From NCBI GenBank assembly GCA_944990035.1, contig CALYLX010000126.1, positions 2,356,001 through 2,420,000 on the forward strand: 64,000 nucleotides of DNA, read 5' to 3'. The stretch's first letter is position 1; every line of letters starts with the position of its first letter. The DNA is from Clitopilus passeckerianus (taxonomy: Eukaryota > Basidiomycota > Agaricomycetes > Agaricales > Entolomataceae). Shown here piece by piece: positions 43,909-55,511 of the stretch. Under the pieces are notes generated by a model. That model did no database searches, was not told where the DNA came from, and saw only the letters and a program-made list of their open reading frames with translations. The translations under genes were made by a program, and so were the position numbers.

Positions 43909-45271
43909 TCAGAGGTTCTCCATCTTGATGAGACGCTCTACCTCTGGTTTGATGCTGGCGAGCATGTCAACAGTGGTGTGCTTTGGTTTCCATCCAATAG
44001 AGCGCGATCGCTTAGCCGTGCAACGGGAGTTTGAACCAAGATACCTCGAACCCTATCGTGTTCAAACTGATCAGTATCGTGTCTGGACGTAGCGGCAGAA
44101 TCAAGCTCACTTTGAAGTACTTGCCGATCTCAGCCTCGGTAAAGGCCGTGGGCTCAGCGGACTTGCTCCTACCAAGGTCAACCAAGGCATCTCCAATTGC
44201 CTTGCTAATCTGGTAAAACTCGTGCTGGCCGCTTTCTCCGAAGTAATAGCCTTCTCTACCATGTCCTACTTTGCTGGGATCTGCTAGGATGGCGTTGTAG
44301 AGGTCCAGGTACAGATCAGCGACTATCGAACAGGTCAGAGTCAGTTCAACTATGAGCAAAGAAAGTAGCTCACTATCATCAATGTGAACATTGGGCCAAA
44401 GATTCTTTCCGAGACCGACCATGCCAGCCTGACCACGATCCAGAGAAGCTCTAATTGTGACGGGAATCTGGATGGAAATTGGGTTCTGAATGCCAGCATC
44501 TACAAGCTTGCCAGCTGCGATGCCATATATAGTGGATGGAAGGATAATGTAGCCTTTTACATAGCCTAAAAAATCCCTCTCATCAACAACCAAAGTTATT
44601 CCAATTATCATCTGAGCCCAACTAACCTTCTTTATCGGCTGCAACAATCTCGAGATCCACATCTCTGTGAACTTGAGTGGGCGCCAAGGTTTCGATTTGC
44701 TCAGGATTGCTGTCATCATATACAATATCATAGGTGTGCATCCCATCTGCTTTGTCTGTGAGGACGCCGGTGCCTGACTGGGGCCAATGTCAGATTCATT
44801 TTCTGGGTCCGTAAATTGACGCCTTACTGTGTGAATCAGCGTAGGTGCCTTCCCTGTTGCTTCATATCTTTTCTTCAACCCTGCAAGAGTTGCTTTTGCG
44901 GCCGGAAAGTGGTCAGCGTCGGCCTTCAGAATGGTTTAGCTAGAGTTCAGCCTGCTATGCTTGAGAAATGGCGCACAATGGAGAAGAAGACATCGGTTTC
45001 AGAGGCAAGCTTCTCAACCAGGGCAACATCGTCATGAGATCCAACAACAGGATCAACGCCGAATGCCTTGAATTTCTCTGCTTTTTCTGGCGATCGAACG
45101 AGAACTCGGATGCTGTAGGAAGCGATGTCTGGTCTTTCAAGGAATCGAGCGAGAACGGCTCCACCTATGTAACCTATGACACCCAAAGCAGTGAGACGCA
45201 GCCTACACAAGAGGCCGAAGAGGACACGTACCGGTAGCTCCGGTGAAGAAAACGTTAGTTTTCGAGGCCAT
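43909..45271 (-). CDS. NmrA-like NAD(P)-binding protein, copy B
   Basis: ATG 45271 reads MASKTNVFFTGAT, joined by a GTACGT...CATAG intron to GYIGGAVLARFLERPDIASY, then RVLVRSPEKAEKFKAF, VVGSHDDVALVEKLASETDV, KKRYEATGKAPTLIHT, GYVKGYIILPSTIYGIAAGK, PNVHIDDIADLYLDLYNAIL, GREGYYFGESGQHEFYQISK and an end GWKPKHTTVDMLASI...MENL. It is colinear with copy A throughout, with clear divergence, so the duplication is not very recent. Here the first intron keeps a canonical GT donor. Fungal genomes carry many such proteins, often near catabolic or secondary-metabolism genes; none is adjacent. Confidence 0.82.
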
Positions 45272-46428
45272 TGGTGATTCGAGTTTGAACAACCAGTTAT
45301 TAGGGTCGAATATGATGCCAATAATCTCCAGGACTTCAAGCTTTTATACTCCAAGAGAAGCTCATATTGTTAATCCGGTGGCTGGGTGTTGCACAAGGAT
45401 TAGGCATATCGGCAGGTTTACTCATCCTTTGGGAAGGTGCCATGCAGCTAGTGTGGACGTTGGCAGAGCAGCAGAAGTTGCTCACAAATCCGGCACTGCC
45501 ACATTGGTCAGCTTGCCTTCTTCCACAAAGTTCATGAGCAATCTTGGAGTAATCGCAGCTTTTTGCCAGCTTTGCTGGATCTTTGCTTTCGCATATTGTT
45601 ATAGAATCCTGTTCTAGCGAGGAGTGAACAAGATTCTCCAGCGGCTTCGAGGCGGTCCTGGTCATGCGAGGCTGCTTGATGCTCCTTTAACTGGCTAGGA
45701 GTACCGTATTCGCTTCTTTACATCTTGGGCCGGCTCTATGAAGGAACATGCGTCATGAAGTGAAAGAGTAACGTGTTCTTCAATGCCAATGCATTGCCTC
45801 GGTGTGGCTTGATGAAATAGCAATGGTACTTTCTATGGATCAGTTTGGGCAACTGATTCCGCGGCAACCCTTGACAACTTGGGAAAGATGGGCTCTGTGG
45901 GTCATATAATACTCACTATAACTACGGCGAAAGTGAGCTCTCTGCCATGAACAATCCTTGTAAGGTAACTATCCTGCGATCGAATTTTTCATATCCAATG
46001 CCCGCTACCCAACCTGGGCCTTGGTTGATTACAATAGAGAAAGCTCCACCTGTTCCGGACGCTGTGCGCTACGAGATACTGGGAGCCTAGACCGGCAGCA
46101 GGTGGAGGGAGCATTACAGATGTAAGGGTATCATTGCCGGCATAATTTGCCTGGCATCTGTGAAAGGAGACACATACGCAACACAAATGATACGAGACTG
46201 GAACCAGTGGGCTCTTGCATAGGAGGATCGTTGTTGCCTTGATCCTTATCGTACAGGTTAATAAATAGACCACTGTGGCTCCGACTCTTCTCATGTAAAT
46301 AAGACAAGTGTTAAAACGCAAACTAGGCTGACGGTGAGAGTTAGATAGTGCCCGTCTGATAAGATAGAAGACAATGCAGCTCTTACCGTTGACCGAAATA
46401 ATGGCTGGATAATGCATTTACCACTAGC
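45272..46428. other. Intergenic region upstream of NmrA copy B
   Basis: About 1.16 kb. Overlapping short ORFs on both strands show no motif. Nothing is recognised. Confidence 0.35.
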
Positions 46429-46824
46429 TTAGGCCCTAATCGAGAGCAAGTCGAAGTGCCACTGAATGGGGGATGTGGGTGGCGAAACCCATTGCTGTTG
46501 TTTCGAGTGGCTCGCCCGTTTACTAGGGAGGAGTGTTGTTGGTAGAATTGGACTAGGTTGGTGAATTCGGAACTCTTCGGGAGGGGCTTGGACCGAGGGT
46601 AGCGATATGGTCTTTCTGCTAAAAGCCGCCACTAGTCGATCGTCGATGGTGGGGACAAAGGACTGCTGCACCCGCATACTTGCGCGGCTCACGAAAGACG
46701 AATCGATGGTGGGTTGGATGAAGCTCCCGCAGTTGGCAACTCCCGTGAGGAAGAGGGCGTTATCATCGGCGGGTGGCCCAAAATTGACGAGGTCGGTAAA
46801 TTCAAAAAGATCGCATAGAGCCAT
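46429..46824 (-). CDS. Small hypothetical protein, single exon
   Basis: Uninterrupted frame of 131 codons from ATG 46824. It starts MALCDLFEFTDLVNFGPPAD and has a Ser/Pro/Gln-rich C-terminal half (PPEEFRIHQPSPILP, SKQQQWVSPPTSP). The TC-rich leader before the ATG looks like a fungal 5' UTR. No known domain, signal peptide or membrane helix. It could be a lineage-specific gene or a chance ORF. The interval up to the next gene (48112) is empty. Confidence 0.4.
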   Translation of the reverse strand: MALCDLFEFTDLVNFGPPADDNALFLTGVANCGSFIQPTIDSSFVSRASMRVQQSFVPTIDDRLVAAFSRKTISLPSVQAPPEEFRIHQPSPILPTTLLPSKRASHSKQQQWVSPPTSPIQWHFDLLSIRA

Positions 46825-48112
46825 CGCGAATCTCTGAGATGAGCTGGTTGATATTGAGGTGCTTAGAGGTGTTGTTTGTGGTGGTGAAAATATATTCGCA
46901 ATGCCACTGGGATGTGGTCGCGGTGGTGGCTAAGGGCGATGTTCTGAGGTGGGTTTATTGAGATGGTTGTCTATAATTTATAGTCCGACTGTTTTTTATC
47001 ACCTGCACTAAAGTAGATCACGATCGGCGTTGTCCTTGGCTATTCCAGGGACCCCGGAGCGGTTACCTATTATTCTGAGCCTATCAGGGGGCCCATCATC
47101 ATCAGCGTTCTCTAAAGTGACTTCATATTCCTCCATGCCTGAGCCAGGAGGTTAAGAAACACGAGGCGAGCAGGGAACGGACACTTGATGGAGCTTCAGA
47201 GGCTTAGGAAAGGTCAACCAGGGATTACCTCCGGTGGCAGGGAACCCGAGCTTGCTTTGTCGTCTCCGAGTCTGGACTGTCTTGAACGCCTTGAACGCGT
47301 ACTACAAAGGGAAACGTTTATCGGCAGCAGTCAGGACATCTAGGACAACCATATCATACATAGCAAAAAGAAAAACACGCGTTTAATTCTGCCTCTGGGG
47401 TCCTACTTCATGGCGGCCGAACACTGCATTCTTCCATTCATGGGGAATAATGGCTTGATCTCATCCGATAACACGAGGAGGATGAGATTTTCTGAGTCAA
47501 TAGATACACGAGGATATCTTTCAGACAGGTGACGACTGTGATACGGCAGGGCCCACATGTGTGGCCGAATAATCGGGAGGTTTGTCATTGTGGGTGGTTT
47601 TTGATTACTGGAAATATCCGAGAGTCCTGCCAGCCAGAATACGCAAACACCTCGGCATCAGCCTTAAATAGCCCTCATTCCCTCTACCTGCAACTAAAAC
47701 TTGTTGAAGATCGTCCATCCCTCTCTCACTGCCATTGGGTAGGTGTGGCGCAAATTGGTGATCGGGTTCCGGCTCTGCTTTCTCGATCACACCTTACTCA
47801 TCTAGTTTCGCCGATCCCCTCCAAACTACTTACACTGTCATTCCGTCCTTTAGAGCAATTCAACAAGTTGTGTATCAACGGTATGATCGGAATAGAAGTT
47901 TTCCAAACTGTCCATTAGGTGAGTAGGGAACACATGTATCGTAAATCTCGATGACATCTATACTAATCAACTCCTATCTCATCCAATAATTCCACGTAGC
48001 ATATCCTGTTCGTCACAGAGCATCGAAATTGATGTGGTGTGAAGCCCGTCTTCGTTCCAACTCATCTTCCCTCTGTAGATATCCAATTAGCACAGGCCAT
48101 TCAGAAACCCTT
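46825..48112. other. Intergenic region
   Basis: About 1.3 kb between the small hypothetical gene and the 3' end of the FG-GAP gene. Short ORFs at about 47529-47918 look like chance frames. No repeats were noticed. Confidence 0.35.
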
Positions 48113-50751
48113 TTACCTACGTACCTTCTCATTCAGATGCAAGATCAATACAATAGCCGCCAAACCCAGCGTCCCAACGACGACTGTTAATGTCACCCAA
48201 GGAATCCAATCTCCAGGTCTTAAGAAGAGTTCCCGCTTCCACGCCGCTCCTTCTTCAGCCGAAGGCAGGATGACGACTTTAGAATTCGGTATAACACCTT
48301 CCATGTTGATATAATGTTCTCTTGAATGCACCGTTGTTCCCACAAAAAGATTCTCAATATAGTTGTTGGTACGTCCCAGCCCGAAGAAGGAATACGGAGT
48401 TTGCAACGCATGGTAAGATGTTTGAGGGAGCTGGCCAACTATGCATCACAGTGAGGAGCCGGGAAAGCGGAGAAACCACTTCTACACACCTTGAGCAGCT
48501 GAGCGATGTCCCGAGGGGTCCAGAACCGTGTACTTGTACGAAGCCCCCGAATAGCTTACTCCGAACGGCTGTGGGATCATATACATCAGCTATCAGGAGT
48601 TAAACGGGTAGTTGGAAATAGACGAACGTGATATCGCTCCGAACTATTGGCAACATAACACCATCCGTCATCACAGGCACCATTGAGAACTGATAACAAC
48701 GTGTTAGTGTGCGAACCTTGGGGCCTGAGACAGAAAGACTCACCTATTGCCTTGAGGAAGAACGCGTCATAGTATATGTTGTTCTGGACAAACAGAACAT
48801 GACCGGCGCCCGACTGGCCTGTGCGTTGGACCATGATGTCCAGCGTGCCCTGTACGGAAATCTCATCAGGACATATCCAACAATCAGCCAGAAAGGAAAA
48901 ACATACATCCTCATCTAGATCCAAGAACGCGACCCCTCTTGCATCCTTGATATTATCCAAACTCTCCATACCCTTCTTCGCTTGGATCCACCCTCTTCTT
49001 CCCTTACCGCCAGAGCAACCGATAGCGCCAGATGCACCACACTCCACAGAAAGCACAAGCTTGGGTATTCTATCACTGCTTGACGAAGATCCAATTATGG
49101 CGAGGAAGTCAGGGAAACCATCGAGGTTGGCATCTCCCAACTTGAGAGGTAATGGAATTGAGGGAGAATAAGATGTATCCAGAACTAGTAATTGTGGATT
49201 GGTTGGCGCTGTACTTGATTTCGAAAAGACCGATGAGATGGGGAAGCGTACAAATGCCTGTAGTGAACCTTTGAAGTCAGAGTCCTATTCAAACTGAGAA
49301 CTAAGGGGTACTTGCATCGTTGCTGGAACTATCCGTGAGGTCGAAATTGAAACCATCGTCACCGCTGCATAGGTCATAGTGCGGCCGACATATCCTCTTG
49401 CCATGGTTGTCCAAGCCGGAATCAGTTGAGGAAGAGCATAAAGGTAGCTGCTTGTTGTATGCGATGTTGACGTAGCAGTCGGTTCCCAAGCCAGAAGTCG
49501 GCGATACGTAAGAGCATGTTGCAAAGACCATGTCGATGGTACCGTCCCTATCTGGTTGACGAGTTATTACAGTGCATATCAGAGTTTAGGGAGGAGTTTA
49601 CCAATGTCTGCGAAAGAAATGGTTTGGGTTCCTGAAGGTAAGGATTTCTGCTGGGCCAGTTCAAAGCCCTCATCCTTCTTGTTTACCCATATCTGGAAGG
49701 ACTTCTGTCCTCCACCGTCATCACAGACGAGGAAAAGGTCTGAAAAGAATTTGCATAAAATCCAAAACATCCACTAAAAATAGGCAGAGCAAACCTGCTA
49801 GACAGTCCCCATTCAGGTCAACGACAGCATTGCTATGAGGATTTGCAAGTTGTGAACACTGCTTCCCATTGAACTTCGGTGAAATTCTATAACCAATCAG
49901 TCCGATGATCTTCTTAATATTCCAACAGCACGTACACGTCAAAGAGAGATGTCTGTGAGTAGTCACTACCATTCCACACATTCTGCCAGAGGCGAAGGGG
50001 ACTTGAGAGCCGGTTTGAGTCAGGTGTTATGCCGAGCAAGTCAATCTTCATATCCCCATCAACGTCTATAGGGATAGGTTGTACGAGAGTTGAGGAAGGT
50101 ATAGTCATGGGGTTGCTTGTATCTGCATCCCAAAATGTCAGCTCCTCTCTTCACTGACGCAAAGGAGTTTCCTACCGAATCCACCAGTGACAAGCGCGGG
50201 ATAGAGTGTCATGTCGATTTGATTGGTGCGAGAAGCAGACTCGGCCATAATAAGCAAGTCAAGTTTGCCTGAATGCGTGAAGTCTCCCGGCACGACATTC
50301 AGTATTCTTCGAGGATGCCGAAACGATGTAGCTTGCTTGAACTCAAAGTTGGCTATTCCGGTTCTTAGTTTGACAATCAACGAAGCGGCGGAGATAGTAA
50401 CATACCATGACTCCATGCATATACTTGTACAGTCTGCTGGTCTCTCCCTAATGTCAGCATGTCGAGTCTAGAACCCGGTTAGATCAATAAACTGCATTCG
50501 GTTTGAAGGGGTTTATCTTACGATTGGTCTCCATTGAAGTCCCCAAACGCCACGACTCGTACATCTCCGTCCAGGCCTAATGTCCCCGTATCTATCATAG
50601 AATTCTTCGTGAACCTCTTCGTTGGAAATGGCCAATACCATGATGTTGCTTGAGTGAAAGTAGGAGTAAACGCGAGTAGAAGTAATGAGAGGTGTAGGAT
50701 GCTGAGAGGTAGCCGGGTAAAATCCCACTGCATTGCGTTTCTGGAGGTCAT
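48113..50751 (-). CDS. FG-GAP repeat membrane protein, T-cell immunomodulatory protein (TIP/ITFG1) homologue
   Basis: ATG 50751; a signal peptide (LPLSILHLSLLLLAFTPTFT) precedes WYWPFPTKRFT. Integrin-alpha-like FG-GAP blades follow: VVAFGDFNGDQ, ILNVVPGDFTHSGKLDLLIM, PIPIDVDGDMKIDLLGITPD, AVVDLNGDCLADLFLVCDDG, DRDGTIDMVFATCSY, LKLGDANLDGFPDFLAIIGS and VAFLDLDEDGTLDIMVQRTG. The acidic DxNxD-type loops suit calcium binding. Further on are GRTNNYIENLFVG and VIPNSKVVILPSAEEGA. One C-terminal helix (WVTLTVVVGTLGLAAIVLIL) and a short basic tail KVRR end it. This is the full TIP layout: secretory pathway, lumenal/extracellular propeller, single-pass anchor. The fungal role is unknown. About ten short introns. 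Confidence 0.9.
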
Positions 50752-51248
50752 TGCTAGGTTAGAGGCCAGTGAGCCTTGAGGCTATGACATTAGCCTGCGC
50801 TGCGGCGGAGGTGCGTATATTGTGTTCACGGTCGTCGAGTTTGGTGACATACTTGGCTGATGTCGCGTTGCTGTTGTTTGCATCAGACGTTGCTGACACA
50901 CGAACACGTTCGGTGCACCCAAATCTGAGTGCTTTCCAAGTCGCCAAGTCCTTTCTGCAGTACGAATGCGTGCGCACTTTTAGAATTCAGGCCAATTCTT
51001 CACAGTTATTGGGTTATAACTCTTATAACTCAATGTAGAGACGTACGGAACCGAAACACCCATTTACTACCTACCCTTGCTCTACCACGAATTCCGCATA
51101 GAGCGTTTTGATGCGTATACGATGTTATCTGGATCACCATAAAGTACAAGGGCCCTCCCAACGAACTCTTCTCTACCAAATATCTTAAAAGACTGTGGGC
51201 CACCCATGGCCTCCCTACTTGAGCTGTGCTCACCCCATACCAGCGTAG
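50752..51248. other. Divergent intergenic region
   Basis: About 500 bp between the FG-GAP gene (-) and the next plus-strand gene; both promoters should be here. No other feature is seen. Confidence 0.4.
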
Positions 51249-52344
51249 ATGGAGAGGTCCAAAGCCAGAGACCTGAAGTTTCTACACTTCGATCCCAATT
51301 CCTTCGACACATTCGTGGATTCAGAGGAGGGTCCGCATTCTTCATTTGAACCACCTACACCTCTTGGCCCCGTTACTCCCGGTATCAGGAAGTCCATGTC
51401 CCGCAAGCTTGGAAGAGCGCTTTCCTACGTTTTGATGCCACAGACCGGATGGAGTGAACTGAAGGCCCTTCGCAGTCCGCCCAGAAGGACAATGACCCTT
51501 GGCAAACTCTGGGAACCAGCATGCGAAGACTTGGATATCACCATCTCTCTCTCACGTGAGATGGACCTCTTCTTCACGGATCCAGATGCTTCTGTAGGAC
51601 GCATTGACGACATGAGACGGCGGGCCGAATGGAAGTTGCGTGTGAACAAGGAAGGAAAACTGAAGCCGGTAGGGTCCAGGACGGAAGTATCGACATTGTT
51701 TTGGGAAGCAAGGTCGGTTCAAGCTTCTGATTACACCCCGTAATCGAATTTGTCTTAATGACCCGGTCTATTCAGTTTCACCCCAAGCGAGGTCGATAGT
51801 CCCTTCTCGCCACAATTTCCACCGGAGAGCATCATGCGGCAAAAGCATATCTGGACTTGGAGTATAGATGACTCGAATTCGGTTATCGTGCCCGTTGAAA
51901 CCAGTATACAGTATACTCGGCAAGCTCTACTCTGTTTAGGGCTTGATGTCGATGAAGTGGAGTCCTTCCTTTCGTGGGTCCCATGGTCATTTGGCTATCG
52001 CACTTTTAGATCTAACGACGGACATAACCTCCCGTAGATTTCTACTCCCGTCGTTCCGAAAGTATGCACATGTTGCCCTCCGTTTCGTCCCACAAGCAAT
52101 GTACACGGCCATTGCGCCGCTCACCGTCACGCCGCCACCTGAAGACCTTACACGGATCTTACTTCTCTACAAAGGAGTGAAACAGCAGGAAATTAATGCC
52201 CGGAATTGGCTGCGTGCTCAACTGAGAGCCACAGAGAAAGTCGAATTTTGGAAGGGAATTGTAGGGATTGATGCTAGAAGCCCGGCTGAGGCAGATCTGG
52301 AAAGATCGAGAGTTATGGAATGGGGCGCGATGGAGATGAGATAA
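51249..52344 (+). CDS. Unknown protein, three exons
   Basis: Exons 51249-51712, 51776-51973 and 52038-52344 sum to 969 nt (322 aa) with GT-AG introns. It is mostly soluble and charged: MERSKARDLKFLHFDPNSFD, TPGIRKSMSRKLGRALSYVL, DLDITISLSREMDLFF, RQKHIWTWSIDDSNSVIVPV, ALLCLGLDVDEVESFLSFLL, YAHVALRFVPQAMYTAIAPL, ILLLYKGVKQQEINARNWL and VEFWKGIVGID. I do not recognise a domain, though the colinear, motif-dense C-terminal half suggests a conserved fold. It lies 272 bp upstream of the first cerato-platanin, same strand. Confidence 0.65.
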
Positions 52345-52514
52345 GCGGGGAAATATTCCTCTGACGTCGGCATTCGATTGCTTTGGCTTGTCCTCTCCGC
52401 TGACATTCGGGCTCTCCTTCGACGCTGTCCACCTGACGTGTCACCGGCCTCTCCTTCCCGCTCTGAGCTCATGGTTCAACTCGACGCTCGCCTTCTTCTC
52501 GACAATGTCAACCA

Positions 52515-52522
52515 TATATAAA
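52515..52522 (+). promoter_or_regulatory. TATA box of cerato-platanin 1
   Basis: TATATAAA about 95 bases before the ATG, with a pyrimidine-rich stretch behind it, as in strongly expressed fungal genes. Confidence 0.6.
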
Positions 52523-52616
52523 CTGCGAAGAACGAACCATAATTCTTCAGTTCTCTCAACTACATCGTCCTTCTTCACCCTTTCATCCATCCGACCAACC
52601 TTTAATTCCTCTCAAC

Positions 52617-53051
52617 ATGAAGTTCACTACCGTCTTCACCACTCTCGCCCTCATCGCTGCTCCCGTCCTCGCTGACAGTTTGGCGTACGACACCGTTTAC
52701 GACAATAAGTCTGGCTCCCTTGCCACAGTTGCCTGCTCGGATGGCACACACGGTCTTCTCACTAGAGGATTCAAGACCTTTGGTGATCTTCCCACCTTCC
52801 CTCGCATTGGTGCTGCCGGAGCCATTGGCGGCTATAACTCTGCCAACTGCGGCAGCTGCTGGGAACTCACTTGGACCGATGGACAAGGCAAGAAACACAC
52901 CGAAATCATGACCGCCATCGACCATGCCAATCCTGGCAACTTCAACACTGCACTCGCTGCTATGAACACTTTGACCGGAGGTCAAGCCACCCAATTGGGC
53001 AGGGTCAACGTTTCTGCTAAGCAAGTCGCTGCCTCCCAATGTGGTCTCTAA
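52617..53051 (+). CDS. Cerato-platanin family secreted protein, copy 1
   Basis: Intronless, 144 aa. The signal peptide (MKFTTVFTTLALIAAPVLA) is cleaved near residue 19-20, before DSLAYDTVYDNKSGSLATVA. The mature domain shows the family pattern: CSDGTHGLLTRGFKTFGDLP, four Cys (ACSDG, SANCGSCWEL, final QCGL) that form two disulphides in the family, MTAIDHANPGNFNTALAAMN and a C-terminal VAASQCGL. Members are small expansin-like beta-barrel proteins secreted into wall or surface layers; some act as elicitors or phytotoxins in plant pathogens, while in mushrooms they are abundant surface proteins. TATA box and TC-rich leader suggest strong expression. Copy 2 lies 538 bp downstream. Confidence 0.95.
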   Translation: MKFTTVFTTLALIAAPVLADSLAYDTVYDNKSGSLATVACSDGTHGLLTRGFKTFGDLPTFPRIGAAGAIGGYNSANCGSCWELTWTDGQGKKHTEIMTAIDHANPGNFNTALAAMNTLTGGQATQLGRVNVSAKQVAASQCGL

Positions 53052-53589
53052 ATGGACGATCAGTCATGGGGTCTCGAGGTAGGCGGATCTATTTTGGATA
53101 CCCATCTGAATAGAAGGACTCATCAGCCCACTTTCTTAGACGGTTAAGCTGATGTCATGCCAGACACGGGTTCTTCGTTAAATCAATATCTTGGACATTT
53201 TTAGCATCGGGACTTTCTTGATCACGAACAATCATACGGACTCGACGCATTCGCTACATGTACAACTTCACGAACTCTTTATGTATTGTATGTATTTCTG
53301 GATTGCATCAGAAACCTTTTCAGTTTCCTTCGATCTCGGTTCGCTGTGAAGGGGTGAGTTGACATCGATCTAGCTAAGGGCTGCCTTCTCCGCCAACTCT
53401 CGGCCTCCCTCTTGAGTGGACACCTGACATTTCGACGGTGGCCACTTCCCGTTGTGTGATCACGCTCTTCACCCGACGTTTGCCCTTTCAGATTATACCG
53501 TGGGCTATTTAAGCAGGCAAGACATGTAGCGAAATCCTCAGTTCTCTGAACTGTTAACCTTTCCCCACCAAAACACCCTCTCTCGCATA
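53052..53589. other. Spacer between the tandem cerato-platanin genes
   Basis: About 540 bp holding the terminator of copy 1 and the promoter of copy 2. No ORF. Confidence 0.5.
53505..53513 (+). promoter_or_regulatory. TATA-like element of cerato-platanin 2
   Basis: CTATTTAAG some 80 bases before the ATG of copy 2, in the position equivalent to the TATA box of copy 1. Confidence 0.5.
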
Positions 53590-54024
53590 ATGAAGTTCAC
53601 TGCCGTTTTCGCCACCCTTGCCCTCCTCGCCGCCCCAGCTCTCGCTGACTCCTTGGCATACGACACAAATTACGACAGCAAGTCTGGTTCCCTTGCCACC
53701 GTCGCCTGCTCGGATGGCTCACACGGTCTTCTCACCCGGGGATTCAAGACTTTCGGCGACCTCCCTACCTTCCCCAACATCGGCGCTGCCGGTGCCGTCG
53801 CAGGCTGGAACTCACCAAATTGCGGCACATGCTGGCAGATCACTTACACCGATGGCCAAAACAAGAAGCATACTATCATAATGACCGCTATTGATCACGC
53901 CAATCCGGGCAACTTCAATGTTGCCCTTGCCGCCATGAACGACATCACGGATGGCCATGCTGTCGAGTTTGGTCGGGTCACTGTTACTTCGAAGCAGGTC
54001 GCTGCTTCCAAGTGTGGACTCTAA
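53590..54024 (+). CDS. Cerato-platanin family secreted protein, copy 2
   Basis: Intronless, also 144 aa, aligning to copy 1 without gaps. Signal peptide MKFTAVFATLALLAAPALA, then DSLAYDTNYDSKSGSLATVA, the same CSDGSHGLLTRGFKTFGDLP block, Cys in SPNCGTCWQI and SKCGL, and MTAIDHANPGNFNVALAAMN. Most differences are in the middle (WNSPNCGTCWQITYTDGQN) and near NDITDGHAVEFGRVTVTS. The pair is a clear tandem duplication on one strand. Function as for copy 1; differences in surface residues could alter ligand binding, which is inference. Confidence 0.95.
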   Translation: MKFTAVFATLALLAAPALADSLAYDTNYDSKSGSLATVACSDGSHGLLTRGFKTFGDLPTFPNIGAAGAVAGWNSPNCGTCWQITYTDGQNKKHTIIMTAIDHANPGNFNVALAAMNDITDGHAVEFGRVTVTSKQVAASKCGL

Positions 54025-55511
54025 GGGCATTCCACTTGGAGTACGAGGGTATGAAAATGCATTTTTATCTGTTTAATATAGGCTGAATTGGAGCCGTTTC
54101 ACAGGTGGTTCTTAATGACATTTATGACAGATGATCTCTGTAAAATCAATATCACGGACAACTGTTTATACTGATAAGGACTCTCATGTACACACTGTAT
54201 GGACGATTGTACGGACTCAGTACATACATGCGGACTGCTGAACGAACCCTGTACTTACAGTATGTAATTTTAGCTGGGTTTTGTAGGATAATTGGACGGA
54301 TGTTAATTTTGAAAACGCATGAAGCTGAACGATGATCAATCTCCAGCTTGCTTCCCCTCCAAAAATTGGTAATACTGTCTTCCCTGCCATCCCCGGATCT
54401 CGAGGACTGGTCATGTTTCTCGACATGTGAGCCAAATGTCTACCTCCTAGCTTCACGGCATGCGGACATGGAGTAGTTATGCCCGACAAACCACCTTCGC
54501 ATCACCGGAGGACGGACCGGTGCAACCATTGATGATATTGATATTGGTTATTCATAAGTTCTTGGTGAAGAACAAGCAGCTTTGCAGGGAGAGGCCCAGT
54601 TATGTACACACCTTGGACTCCCGACAGTGTCTACCCTGCTAGTAGCTCAGCTAGATAGGGTCCAGTGAAAACCGACGTACGCGAAGATATGTGAAGATTT
54701 TCGTTCATGACATGACGGGGCGCGTCATATATTTGTTCTACGGATGGATGGGGGAGGATAGGGGCGAAGGCGGCAGTAGTCTTGATGTTGTTCTATATGG
54801 AAAGATATCATGAATGTTCATAACACAAACAACCACCATCCCGGGAAATTCTTTGAGCTTGGACTCTGACTTTTACCAACCATCTCCCTACCCTTTTTAG
54901 AGCTCGATTTGAAAGTTTAAATCCTCTGGTTCGTGGCTAGAGTCCCTTGGTTGTCCGTAATTGAGCCATTTCAGACAGAAGTTGATCATGGTGCATGATG
55001 AAAGGTACTCTATTAGCTCTCGTCAAAATTCCTATTTTACTGATTATTTTCACTATTCCACGTATAGAACGTACGAAGCTGCATGTCTGTGGCCCCTTGT
55101 TGAAACTTTGAAGTCTCGAAGGCCCTCCAACTTCGAGTGGATGCAGGAGTTTACGTATTTCAACTTGGTTTCAACGAGATTTGACGGGAGTATCGAGCAA
55201 ATACGACGCCAAAACCGTTCAGGAACTTTACGGGGCCTTTTTTTTCAGTGCAGGCACCCCACTGAGCTTAATTTCGAGGCTTCTCAAGCTCTCAGAGGAC
55301 AACAATGTCTACAAGCGCCTACAGATAAGCGCCTAACTCCATCAGTGATGCGCCCTTTGGCTGGGAAAACTAGGACAAAAGGATCTACAGCTAAGCCGAA
55401 TATGGTTCATTTTGGTCTGTGCAAAAGCTTTGCGACCATCCAGCGAGGTACCCAACACCTCTATGCCAACATAGAGGTCGGTGCTCTGTGTCTTGGAGCA
55501 GAGAAGGGATC
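54025..55511. other. Intergenic region
   Basis: About 1.5 kb. A frame around 54961-55524 stays open but has no ATG at its start and no domain-like content. The last part is the leader of the Ser-rich gene. No repeats were noticed. Confidence 0.35.
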
